Shown: piece after piece, positions 21,959-30,128 of the stretch
Numbering within the stretch: the first letter of the stretch is position 1
Layout: every line of letters starts with the position of its first letter
DNA from: an uncultured Selenomonadaceae bacterium
Lineage (GTDB): Bacteria > Bacillota > Negativicutes > Selenomonadales > Selenomonadaceae
Reading direction: 5' to 3'
NCBI GenBank assembly: GCA_937902665.1
Contig: CALELM010000027.1
Coordinates: forward strand, 1-35,305
DNA length: 35,305 nt
The notes under the pieces: generated by a model
Told to the model about the DNA's origin: nothing
The model's input: the letters and a program-made list of their open reading frames with translations, nothing else
Databases searched by the model: none
Program-made: the position numbers and the translations under genes

Positions 21959-23509
21959 TTGAAAAAGGCAATTATTATAGGAGCAGGTCCAGCAGGTCTT
22001 ACGGCTGCGTATTATTTGCTCAAGAATACAGATATTCATCCCATTATTTTGGAGCAGGAAGATTTTGTGGGGGGGATTTCCCGCACGGTGAATTACAAGG
22101 GAAACCGCATGGATATAGGCGGGCACAGATTCTTTTCAAAGAATCAAGAGGTAGTAAAGCTATGGAAGGAGCTTCTGCCCTTGCAGGGAGCACCTGCATT
22201 GGATGACAAGCTTTTGGAAAGGGAGTCGAAGCTGGAGGAAAATGGGCCAAATCCTGAGAGAGAGGATGAGGTTCTGCTGAACCGCAATCGAGTGTCCCGT
22301 ATTCTCTACCGCCGCAAGTTTTTTTCTTATCCAGTTTCTCTCAGTATGCAGACCATTCAAAACCTTGGCATTGGGAACATGATGGAAATTGGGATAAGCT
22401 TCGTCTTGTCACAGATGCTTCAGCGAAAGGAACGAAATTTGGAGGATTTCATGGTCAATCGCTTTGGCAGGAAGCTGTACCAGACCTTTTTTCGGGATTA
22501 TACGCACAAGGTATGGGGACGCTACCCGAAGGATATTGATGCGGATTGGGGCAGCCAGCGTATCAAGGGGCTTTCTCTCAGCAAGGCATTGATGGATTTT
22601 GCAAGAAAGGCAATGGGGCAGAAGGAGGGAGCAGGAGAAACCTCGTTGATAGAGAGATTTTATTACCCCAAATTAGGTCCCGGCCAGCTTTGGGAGAAGC
22701 TGCGTTCCGAGGTGGAACGAATGGGTGGAGAAATTCATTTTCATGCCAAGGTCGTTGGGATACAGATGGACAATGCGCATCATGTTCAGGGGGTTCAGGT
22801 GGAAGAGGACGGCATAGAGCGGAGCTTGGAAGGGGACGTATTCTTTTCCTCCATGCCAGTATCGGAGCTTGTGGGGGGAATGCCTGCGTCCTTGGTGCAG
22901 GAATCCGTGCGCAGGACGGCAAGGGAGCTTCCTTATCGGGATTTCATAACGGTAGGTCTTTTGGTAGACAAGATGAAGCTGAAAAACCAAACGAAAATCA
23001 GAACTTTCAATGGAAATGTGCCGGATTGCTGGATTTATGTGCAGGAGCCGGAGGTCAAGGTAGGGAGATTGCAGATATTCAATAATTGGTCTCCCTATAT
23101 GGTGAAATCTCCCAAGGATACGGTTTGGATCGGAATGGAATATTTCTGTCAGGAGCATGACGAAATGTGGGAAAGAACGGATTCGGATATGATCCGGTTC
23201 GCCATAGAGGAGCTTGCAAGCATCGATGTTATTGACAGCGAGGACGTAAGGGAGAGTACGGTCGTTCGAGTGCCGAAGGCATATCCTGCCTACTTTGACA
23301 GCTACAAGGAATTTCCGAAGGTGCAGGAATTTTTGGAGGGCGTGGAAAACCTCTATTGCATTGGAAGGAATGGGCAGCACCGCTACAATAACATGGATCA
23401 CAGCATGTTGAGTGCCATGGAAGCCGTTCAATGCATAAAGGATGGAAACAAGCATCGTCATAGAGTGTGGATGGTCAACGCAGAAAAAGAATATCATGAG
23501 GAAAAATAA
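21959..23509 (+). CDS. FAD/NAD(P)-dependent oxidoreductase, UDP-galactopyranose mutase/protoporphyrinogen oxidase-like
   Basis: The 516-residue protein has an N-terminal FAD-binding Rossmann motif IIIGAGPAGLTAAYYLL (5-21), the glycine-rich GGISRTV and GGHRFFSK segments typical of the amine-oxidase/UGM-like superfamily, and a C-terminal FAD-contact end with YCIGRNGQHRYNNMDHSM. No signal peptide or membrane segment is visible. Members of this subgroup often lie in surface-polysaccharide or glycolipid clusters and probably modify a lipid- or nucleotide-linked sugar; the substrate is unknown. Translation starts at a TTG (21959) with GGGGAGA five to six bases before it. It converges on the membrane protein gene at 23533 with a shared terminator. 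Confidence 0.88.
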   Translation: MKKAIIIGAGPAGLTAAYYLLKNTDIHPIILEQEDFVGGISRTVNYKGNRMDIGGHRFFSKNQEVVKLWKELLPLQGAPALDDKLLERESKLEENGPNPEREDEVLLNRNRVSRILYRRKFFSYPVSLSMQTIQNLGIGNMMEIGISFVLSQMLQRKERNLEDFMVNRFGRKLYQTFFRDYTHKVWGRYPKDIDADWGSQRIKGLSLSKALMDFARKAMGQKEGAGETSLIERFYYPKLGPGQLWEKLRSEVERMGGEIHFHAKVVGIQMDNAHHVQGVQVEEDGIERSLEGDVFFSSMPVSELVGGMPASLVQESVRRTARELPYRDFITVGLLVDKMKLKNQTKIRTFNGNVPDCWIYVQEPEVKVGRLQIFNNWSPYMVKSPKDTVWIGMEYFCQEHDEMWERTDSDMIRFAIEELASIDVIDSEDVRESTVVRVPKAYPAYFDSYKEFPKVQEFLEGVENLYCIGRNGQHRYNNMDHSMLSAMEAVQCIKDGNKHRHRVWMVNAEKEYHEEK

Positions 23510-23516
23510 CGAAGCT

Positions 23517-23551
23517 AAAAAAATCCAAGGGTTCAACCCTTGGATTTTTTT
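23517..23551. terminator. bidirectional terminator overlapping the end of the leftward membrane protein gene
   Basis: A 15-bp perfect stem (arms 23517-23531 and 23537-23551, five-base loop) has seven A on one side and seven T on the other. The stop codon of the leftward gene (23533-23535) lies in the loop, so the right arm also encodes its last residues (KKSKG). Confidence 0.93.
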
Positions 23552-25200
23552 GCAAACAGGCGGCAATGCGTTACCGTGCTGTCTTCTGAGTGAGCATCAT
23601 ATTCATAGAGAATTTCGTAGTCACTGTCATGCAGGAGGCAGTTGTCTATATAACTTCCTTCCTTGGTCAGCAGGTGAGTGAATTGATAGGAATCGAGAAA
23701 ATCTTTGTAATAGATCCATCCGTTGATTAAGTTGGAGTATTCTTGCAGGATATCCTTTTGATGGTTAAGAGCCTTGAGGAATACTTCGGCACGGCTGTCG
23801 ATGTATGGATGAAATCCAACAAATCCCGCATAGGATCCTTCCACAAAATCTGTCCAAAGACGAACCTCATCGGGGGAGAAATGAGCGGCAAGGTAATCTA
23901 TGCCTTCCTTGCCTTCTGGAAGATATTGCGATGTATCGCTTTTGTGACCTGCCAAGAAAAAAGTGAGGAATGACAGGGAAACGAGGAGAACAGCAGCTTT
24001 GTTGCGGAGGTTTTCCATGGAAAGGAAGGAAAGTCTCTTGGATGGGATGAGGAGGAGGAACAGTGTTGCGATGGCAATAATTCCAAAGAGAACCTGCATG
24101 GGGGGATCGATATTTGCGAGTTTTTCCATGTTTTTCCATAATTGCAGGGAAAGTATGGCGAGAAGCCCTGCAATCATAAGGAGATGGCGGCGAAGGATGG
24201 CAGGAGAGGTATCTTGCTTCTTGATTTCCGGCAGGCGGAGCTGGGAGAGGGCAAAGGAAAAGGGGAGTGTCCCCATCATAAGGAAAAAGAAGACACTGCG
24301 GCAGGTTTTCATTGCCATGTACATGCAGCCAATGGATAGAAGCAGGTATTGCAGCTTCATTTTAATGCGTGCGCAAAGAATCAGCGTTGCAGCAAGAATG
24401 GGGAGGAAGAAGTTTCCAGTCGCATTCCCAAAAGTCAATGGGAACATTTCGACAATATTTTCATTGATAACGTCAATTCCGTAGGAGTGCATGGTATAGG
24501 TAACTGCTTCCATGCCGTAGGGATTGAAAAGTCCGGCGAGCAGAACCAAGGGAACGGAGAAAAGGAGCGGCTTGAGGCACTGGGGATTTCCTGAGATAGA
24601 AAACTTGGATATTATTTTGCAGGGAAGCGATGCCATAAGGAAGGGAAGCATAAAGACGAGAATCATTGGCCAAATGGCGGCATGGAGATTGGAAAGAAGG
24701 GCAGAGAAAACAGGAAGGGGAAAAAGATATTTCATGTTTCCTGTTTGTTGGTGCTGTTCCATGCAAAGGACGGAGAGAAGCAGGAAAAATGTGGAAAAAA
24801 TCTGCGGCCGAACGTGGAAAAAGATGTGAATGGCAAGCATGCCGACCAAGACTGTGACAAGGGAGGCTGCCAAGTGATTTTTTTTGCTAACCAGAAAGCA
24901 AAGCCGGTAAAAGGCAAGGAGTGTGAGTAAGCCAACAAAAGCCACTAAGACAGAGATACCGCTTTCTCCAAAGAAATGCCATACATTCCAAAAAATAACA
25001 GCAGATAGCCATTGCTGCATGACGAAATGGAGATTTTCGTGGAGGGAAAAAGGGTCTGTGTGTGGAAATCCGTGTTCCATGACATAGCGGCCGTCATTTA
25101 ACAAAAACCAAAAATCAGGATTCACGCAATGAGGAATAAGGAACAGGGGAAAAAGGATGGAAAAGGCGGCAATCAGGTATTTTTTATGGTTGGTACTCAA
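23533..25200 (-). CDS. polytopic membrane protein, GT-C-like (putative glycosyltransferase)
   Basis: The 555-residue protein has roughly eleven membrane segments and a soluble C-terminal domain of about 120 residues. The first extracytoplasmic loop carries NPDFWFLLNDGRYVMEHG then HTDPFS (27-52), a pattern shared by GT-C-like membrane proteins whose first-loop acidic residues bind the lipid-linked sugar donor. A transferase role is inference; no closer family is named. I chose a TTG start at 25198-25200 with AGGAAGTG seven bases before it, rather than a GTG at 25263 with a weak site. It lies 125 bases after the EptA-like gene on the same strand. Confidence 0.75.
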   Translation of the reverse strand: MSTNHKKYLIAAFSILFPLFLIPHCVNPDFWFLLNDGRYVMEHGFPHTDPFSLHENLHFVMQQWLSAVIFWNVWHFFGESGISVLVAFVGLLTLLAFYRLCFLVSKKNHLAASLVTVLVGMLAIHIFFHVRPQIFSTFFLLLSVLCMEQHQQTGNMKYLFPLPVFSALLSNLHAAIWPMILVFMLPFLMASLPCKIISKFSISGNPQCLKPLLFSVPLVLLAGLFNPYGMEAVTYTMHSYGIDVINENIVEMFPLTFGNATGNFFLPILAATLILCARIKMKLQYLLLSIGCMYMAMKTCRSVFFFLMMGTLPFSFALSQLRLPEIKKQDTSPAILRRHLLMIAGLLAILSLQLWKNMEKLANIDPPMQVLFGIIAIATLFLLLIPSKRLSFLSMENLRNKAAVLLVSLSFLTFFLAGHKSDTSQYLPEGKEGIDYLAAHFSPDEVRLWTDFVEGSYAGFVGFHPYIDSRAEVFLKALNHQKDILQEYSNLINGWIYYKDFLDSYQFTHLLTKEGSYIDNCLLHDSDYEILYEYDAHSEDSTVTHCRLFAKKSKG

Positions 25201-25325
25201 AATATCACTTCCTAAATTTTTATGGATTTGAGCAAGAAATTTTTTTGGAGCCGTTAAAAACACTTCTTGAAATGCATTAACTTTGTTTTATCAATTAAGA
25301 TAGGATAACTTTGCACAATAAAAAG

Positions 25326-27017
25326 TTAGTTTTTCTTGTATGGTTTTCCATTATAGATTCGTTCTGCATTTGTGTCGTAGCGAGGGGAAAGGGGACTTTT
25401 TTCGGGAAGGAAGGAGGTAGTTTCAATCTGCATGAGGTCGAGGATGAGATGTATCGTGTTGTCGGTTCGGAAGGGAAGCTCCTTGGCGATGTCGATTTTA
25501 TGGCAAAGTTCGGGATGAGTTTCACGAAGCTGAGGAGAAATCCAAAGGAAAAAGGGAACTTCTATCATGTGGAGGCTTCCTTCTGCTTCCATGGAATGAC
25601 CAAAGAAGTCGTTTCCATTGCAAACATCGCTTCCATGGTCGGAGAGATATAGGATCACAGTGTTCGTATTCTGGAAGCGTTCCGTAATTTGTCGGAGCAG
25701 GCTATCCGTGTAGAGAATGGAGTTGTCGTAGTCTGCCTGTATTTCCTGCCATTCCTGCTGGGAGGGAGGCTCATCATTTGCTGTAAATCTAGCAAATTCC
25801 TCAGGGAATCTTGACTTATAGATTTCATGGGAGCCTTCGATATGAATGACATAAAAATTCTTTTGGTAGGTTTCATTGGACTTTATATAGCTGTCGAGGA
25901 CGGGAAGCAGAACCTCGTCATAGGCTCGTGTCAGGCTTTTTCCGTAACAATCGTGAAATTCGGAGAAATAGGAATCGATTGCACGTCCAGAGAGAATCTT
26001 GTCCATGTTTCCGTAGATGCTGGATTCTGCCTGATTGGAAATCCATGTGGTATGATATCCTGCTTTTTTTAGGATATCGAGGAGATTGGCATACTGGTAC
26101 CAAGGCTTGTCAGAGATATCCTTTTCTGCAAAGGAAAAAATCATTTTCATGGTATCTGTGGTCGTGTTTCCGCAGGAAATGGTATCCGTGAAGAGATAGG
26201 CTTCCCTCTTTGCAATAGAATTGTCTAAAAACGGGGTATTTTCCAAAGGATATCCATAGCAATGCATGTGGTTTCTGTCGGCAGATTCTCCTAAAACTAG
26301 GACAATATTGGGAATGTCGCTGTTGTTATGGAGGATAGCTTCTGGATTTTCGTCCAAAGCAGAAGTGATGGCTTTTTCATTTCCAAAGTTTTGTATGCAC
26401 AACTGTACTTGGTGAGGGACTCTCAGCAAGGAAAGGAGCGTGGGAGGAAAATATGATATATAGGTAAAAATAGCGATTCCTGAAATAAAAAATACAGTCG
26501 TTAAAGCAACAATAACTTTAATGTATTTTTGCATAAAATAATTGAAAAGCACGATAAGAACGATGAGAAGGACAATTATGCTGATGATAAACAGAAGAAC
26601 CGTTGGATTTGCTACATAGGAAAGCAAAAATTCGTTTATGGTCGCTGGATCGGCACTTAGAATTTCATTGATCATAATATCATTTAATGTGTAATGATAT
26701 TTGTATAGAAGGAATAAGTCACTTAAAAAAATCAAGAGCTGAAAAAGCACGAGAGATGACTGCAATATGCGGCGAATTATCCTATGCGGAATCTTTTCTG
26801 ACAGATAGCATAGGAAGGCTGCTTGAATAATAAAGTCGGAGATATGGATTGCGCCCAAAAGGACAAAGAGGGATATATTTTTTGTTGGATCAAGGTTATT
26901 TTCCGCATAGATTCCAAAGGAACTCAAGCTAGTAATTATGAGAGCAGAAAAAAAGATGGGACTATGCAAGATGATTTGCTCGATTTTTTGAAAAAATGAA
27001 GAAAAAAAATGCTTCAA
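25326..27017 (-). CDS. phosphoethanolamine transferase, EptA/sulfatase family
   Basis: The 563-residue inner-membrane enzyme has five N-terminal membrane segments (about 15-190) and a periplasmic sulfatase-fold domain. Catalytic-site elements are present: the metal-binding glutamate in VLGESADRNHMHCYGY (E244), a threonine-rich SCGNTTTDT segment (about 281-289) supplying the nucleophile, the DHGSD motif and FGHS near the end. Relatives add phosphoethanolamine to lipid A or the LPS core, which implies an outer membrane. AAAGGAG lies eight bases before the TTG at 27015-27017; an ATG at 27044 lacks a ribosome site. Confidence 0.93.
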   Translation of the reverse strand: MKHFFSSFFQKIEQIILHSPIFFSALIITSLSSFGIYAENNLDPTKNISLFVLLGAIHISDFIIQAAFLCYLSEKIPHRIIRRILQSSLVLFQLLIFLSDLFLLYKYHYTLNDIMINEILSADPATINEFLLSYVANPTVLLFIISIIVLLIVLIVLFNYFMQKYIKVIVALTTVFFISGIAIFTYISYFPPTLLSLLRVPHQVQLCIQNFGNEKAITSALDENPEAILHNNSDIPNIVLVLGESADRNHMHCYGYPLENTPFLDNSIAKREAYLFTDTISCGNTTTDTMKMIFSFAEKDISDKPWYQYANLLDILKKAGYHTTWISNQAESSIYGNMDKILSGRAIDSYFSEFHDCYGKSLTRAYDEVLLPVLDSYIKSNETYQKNFYVIHIEGSHEIYKSRFPEEFARFTANDEPPSQQEWQEIQADYDNSILYTDSLLRQITERFQNTNTVILYLSDHGSDVCNGNDFFGHSMEAEGSLHMIEVPFFLWISPQLRETHPELCHKIDIAKELPFRTDNTIHLILDLMQIETTSFLPEKSPLSPRYDTNAERIYNGKPYKKN

Positions 27018-27053
27018 GTGAAAGACTCCTTTATTTTTAATCATTTATGTTTT

Positions 27054-27082
27054 ATTGTAGCAATAATAAAACATGAATTCAA
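27054..27082 (-). promoter_or_regulatory. promoter of the EptA-like gene
   Basis: On the minus strand TTGAAT (27077-27082) and TACAAT (27054-27059) are 17 bases apart. Confidence 0.7.
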
Positions 27083-27094
27083 ATGAAAATATCT

Positions 27095-27123
27095 TTGCCA
27101 ATTCTTGTATCGCATTATAAAAT
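27095..27123 (+). promoter_or_regulatory. promoter of the paralogue array
   Basis: TTGCCA (27095-27100) and TAAAAT (27118-27123) are 17 bases apart, divergent from the EptA-like promoter and 28 bases before the first array gene. Confidence 0.6.
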
Positions 27124-27150
27124 AAGAGAAGGCAGTGACATTTTAGAAAA

Positions 27151-28548
27151 ATGGGGATGAGAAAAATATATCATTTTAGGATCGTTTTTTTTTGTATTTG
27201 TCTTTTTGTTTTTTTGATGAATTGTCTTTTTCCTCTGTCCTATGGGGATGATTATGTGTATTCCTTCCTTTGGGACGGTGCAAATGGGTGGAATATGTAT
27301 CTTGATTTGCCGGAAAATGCAAGGCGTGTGGGGAGTTTCGGCGATATTTTCATTTCGCAGTGGTCGCATTATTTCACATGGGGAGGAAGGATTCCGGCAC
27401 ATGTCTTGGTGCAGTTTTTTCTATGGCAGGGAAAATGGCTGTTCAATATTTTCAATACGGCGATATTTATGTTTCTTTTGCTTCTCCTTTATTGGATGAG
27501 CTTAGGAGGCAGAATTACTTGGAAGTTAAAGGCAGAAAGGTTTTTGTTTTTGTTTTTTTCTGTTTGGGCATTCTGTCCGGATTTTTCCGTGGTAACGCTT
27601 TGGCTGACAGGTTCCTGCAATTATCTTTGGATGCTGGTCTTGCTCTTTGTTTTTTTGACTTTTTATGTGCGGTCATATTTTTTATTGCCCTTGCCTATGG
27701 GAAAACTCTTTGCTGTTTTTATGTTTTTCCTTGGGATTTTGGCTGGCTGGACAAATGAGAACACGGTTTGCTGGCTTGTCCTGCTTTTGCCGGCATATTG
27801 CTATCAAATGAGGAAGCAGGGAAGGCTGTCTGCGTGGATGGTTTGTGGCGTTCTTGGCATGCTTTTTGGCTTTTCGCTTATGATGCTGGCACCCGGCAAC
27901 CAAGCGAGGTATCTTTTTGAGCTTTCCATGGGGGTAATGACTGGAGAGAAGCTTTTTCGTCATGGCATGGTCAATATTTCTGTTGTTTTTATTTTTGAAT
28001 TTTTTCTTTGGCATTATTTGTGGGGCTTTTGGAAGCAAAGAAAAATTTTTTCTTCGCTTCCTTCGTGGAGCCTTTGGAAAAATTATATGCTTCTTTGCTG
28101 TGCGTTCAGCTTGCTTTCCCTCTTTGTTATGCTGCTTTCGCCGTCTTTCCCTCTGCGTTCCTCCTTCCCGTCTGTTATTTCCTTGATTCTGGCAGCTGCC
28201 GTTTCCATGCAGGTGCAGGAGGAGGCAGGATGGAATATCCACGGGGATAGTGTGCATAAGCTCCTTCGTTTTGCGGCTGGGGGCTATTTGCTTCTGACTA
28301 TGACGTTTTCTGTTTATGGGGGGATCATTCTTCATGCATACACGGAGGCGGTGGACAGGCAGGCTCTGCAGGCAGCTTGCGGGGAAAATCGGGAACTGGT
28401 CATCGGAAGTTATGAAATGCCTTGCAATGCAGTTATTCTCAGTGGTTTTCATCTTGTAGAGATCAGGCTTTCCGAGGACAAGGAGGACTGGCACAATACT
28501 TCGTATGCAAGATTTTGGGGACTGGATTCCGTAAGTGTCAGAAAATAG
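27151..28548 (+). CDS. DUF6056-like polytopic membrane protein, array member 1
   Basis: The 465-residue protein has about ten membrane segments and a C-terminal extracytoplasmic part. Family marks are GDDY in the first outer loop (32-35), WGGRIPAH (about 79), WLTGSCNYLW (about 152), GWTNEN (about 199), LAPGN (about 248) and a closing WGLDSV. A pair of aspartates in the first loop plus many helices recalls GT-C glycosyltransferases, so a role in adding sugars to a surface polymer is possible but unproven. The ATG has no good ribosome site (AGAAGG is 20 bases upstream). It is the most divergent member besides number 5. Its second codon block contains a run of nine T. Confidence 0.82.
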   Translation: MGMRKIYHFRIVFFCICLFVFLMNCLFPLSYGDDYVYSFLWDGANGWNMYLDLPENARRVGSFGDIFISQWSHYFTWGGRIPAHVLVQFFLWQGKWLFNIFNTAIFMFLLLLLYWMSLGGRITWKLKAERFLFLFFSVWAFCPDFSVVTLWLTGSCNYLWMLVLLFVFLTFYVRSYFLLPLPMGKLFAVFMFFLGILAGWTNENTVCWLVLLLPAYCYQMRKQGRLSAWMVCGVLGMLFGFSLMMLAPGNQARYLFELSMGVMTGEKLFRHGMVNISVVFIFEFFLWHYLWGFWKQRKIFSSLPSWSLWKNYMLLCCAFSLLSLFVMLLSPSFPLRSSFPSVISLILAAAVSMQVQEEAGWNIHGDSVHKLLRFAAGGYLLLTMTFSVYGGIILHAYTEAVDRQALQAACGENRELVIGSYEMPCNAVILSGFHLVEIRLSEDKEDWHNTSYARFWGLDSVSVRK

Positions 28549-28585
28549 TGTCATGTGAATTTGTAAGAATTTGAGGGGATATTGC

Positions 28586-29980
28586 GTGGTAAGTTATTTA
28601 AAAAATTATTGGAAGTCAGTTTTTTTTCTTTTTTTTGTGTTTCTTTTTCTTTATTTTTTAAATATTTTTTTTCCATTGTATGCAGATGATTATGTTTACA
28701 TGTATGTTTGGGATGGTTCCGATGGCTGGAATATGCTGCAGTATCCGTTGAAGGAAAATGCACAAAGGGTGGACAGCTTTTCTGATATTGCAAAATCGCT
28801 TTGGTCGCATTATTTTACATGGGGCGGCAGGATTCCGGCACATGTTTTGGTGCAGTTTTTTTTGTGGCAGGGAGAATGGCTGTTTAATTTCTTGAATGCA
28901 CTTGTCTTTATCTTTTTGATGTTAGAGATTTATTGGTTTAGCTTAGGCGGAAGAATTACGTTTCAGCTAAAAGCAGGGCGCTTGGCTTGGATTTTTTTTG
29001 GAATTTGGGCATGCTGTCCGGAATTATCAGAGAGTACTTTATGGCTGACAGGCTCATGCAATTATCTCTGGATGTTTCCTGTCCTTTTGACTTTTTTGCT
29101 TCCTTACGTTCGAGACTACTTTTCCATAGGAAAAATGCCAGAAAAAGCAGCTCCCTTTATGCTGATTTTTGGGATTCTGGCAGGTTGGACCAATGAAAAT
29201 ACCGTTTCTTCTGTGATTTTACTGCTTGCCATTTACGGGTATTTTCTTTATAGAGAAAAGAAATTGCAGGCATGGATGATTTGTGGTGAGGTGGGACTTT
29301 GGATTGGTTACGCCTTTATGCTGCTGGCACCTGGAAATTTTGCTCGGAAGCTAGTGGAAGCCAGACCATTTAATTTAGAAGAATTATGCTGCAATTTCAT
29401 GATATGGGCAATTATTCTAGGAATTCAGTTTGTTTTGTGGTACAGTGTGCGGGTCTTTTGGGCAAAGGGAGAAAAATCAGAAGAGAACAAGAAACTTTTG
29501 AACTATGTGACAGCATTTCTGTTTCTTAGTTTGTTTTCTGTGAGCATTATGCTGTTATCTCCGTCTTTTCCTCTTAGGTCGGCATTTGGTTCCACGATTT
29601 TTCTTTTGATTGCTGTGATGTCTATGGTCGAATGGACGGATTGGAGGGCAAATGTTCGTATCGAGGCCCGCAGATTTTTTGCAGGTTTTGCAGTTCTCTA
29701 TATGGCAGTGACGATGGCAACGACATTGTATGGGTATTATCGGACACATTTATATGTGGAGGAGATCATTGCCGGTGTGCAGGCTGCTGTTTCGGAAGGC
29801 AGGACGAATGAAACGATTCACCTAAAGGTGAGGCGTGGTTACTCAGAAACCTTGCGTCAGATCAGCGTGTGCCATTTTGCACGTGTGGAATGGGCAAAGG
29901 ATAAAAATGCAAACATCAACACAAATGTCTCTTTTCATTGGGGGATCGATTCTCTTGAGATAGAAGCAATCGAGGAATGA
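28586..29980 (+). CDS. DUF6056-like polytopic membrane protein, array member 2
   Basis: This 464-residue paralogue has the family marks DDY (34-36), WGGRIPAH (79-86), WLTGSCNYLW (153-162), GWTNEN (200-205), APGN (248-251) and a C-terminal HWGIDSLEIE. By eye it is roughly 85 percent identical to member 3 over its length, so the two share a recent duplication or gene conversion. I chose the GTG at 28586, seven bases after GAGGGG, giving MVSYLKNYWKS like member 3. It follows member 1 by 37 bases. Three runs of eight T lie in the first membrane segment. Confidence 0.85.
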   Translation: MVSYLKNYWKSVFFLFFVFLFLYFLNIFFPLYADDYVYMYVWDGSDGWNMLQYPLKENAQRVDSFSDIAKSLWSHYFTWGGRIPAHVLVQFFLWQGEWLFNFLNALVFIFLMLEIYWFSLGGRITFQLKAGRLAWIFFGIWACCPELSESTLWLTGSCNYLWMFPVLLTFLLPYVRDYFSIGKMPEKAAPFMLIFGILAGWTNENTVSSVILLLAIYGYFLYREKKLQAWMICGEVGLWIGYAFMLLAPGNFARKLVEARPFNLEELCCNFMIWAIILGIQFVLWYSVRVFWAKGEKSEENKKLLNYVTAFLFLSLFSVSIMLLSPSFPLRSAFGSTIFLLIAVMSMVEWTDWRANVRIEARRFFAGFAVLYMAVTMATTLYGYYRTHLYVEEIIAGVQAAVSEGRTNETIHLKVRRGYSETLRQISVCHFARVEWAKDKNANINTNVSFHWGIDSLEIEAIEE

Positions 29981-29985
29981 AAAGA

Positions 29986-30073
29986 AGGATTATCCACGGG
30001 GACAAGGTGCATAAATTCATGCACCTTGCGGCCGGGTGCCATTTGCTTCTGCTGATGTTGTTTTTTGTTTCTA
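29986..30073 (+). pseudogene. in-frame remnant of a DUF6056-like gene between array members 2 and 3
   Basis: About 88 bases directly after member 2 align without gaps to member 1 codons at about 28231-28318: the remnant reads IIHGDKVHKFMHLAAG...LL where member 1 has NIHGDSVHKLLRFAAG...LL. The flanking parts of that copy are gone. The remnant contains a 10-bp perfect hairpin (30003-30028). Confidence 0.8.
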
Positions 30074-30086
30074 ATAGGAATATGCT
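30058..30086 (+). promoter_or_regulatory. possible promoter of array member 3
   Basis: TTGTTT (30058-30063) and TATGCT (30081-30086) are 17 bases apart at the end of the remnant. The -10 box is weak. Confidence 0.35.
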
Positions 30087-30128
30087 ATACCGAGGGAAGT
30101 AACTTTAAAAGAATTTGAGGGACATTGC

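Noticed and set aside
28252..28260. TGTGCATAA, a TTATNCACA-type DnaA box in array member 1
   Set aside because: Single isolated match to the relaxed consensus in AT-rich coding DNA, expected by chance.
27682..28554. Minus-strand open frame opposite array member 1
   Set aside because: It mirrors the membrane protein codons and is rich in K, H, R and N; no ribosome site or family signal.
29872..29887. CACGTG core resembling parS in array member 2
   Set aside because: Flanking bases do not match the consensus beyond the core hexamer, and the site lies in coding sequence.
30003..30028. 10-bp perfect hairpin in the pseudogene remnant, considered as a terminator
   Set aside because: No T run follows; the next bases are GC-rich, so intrinsic termination is not supported.
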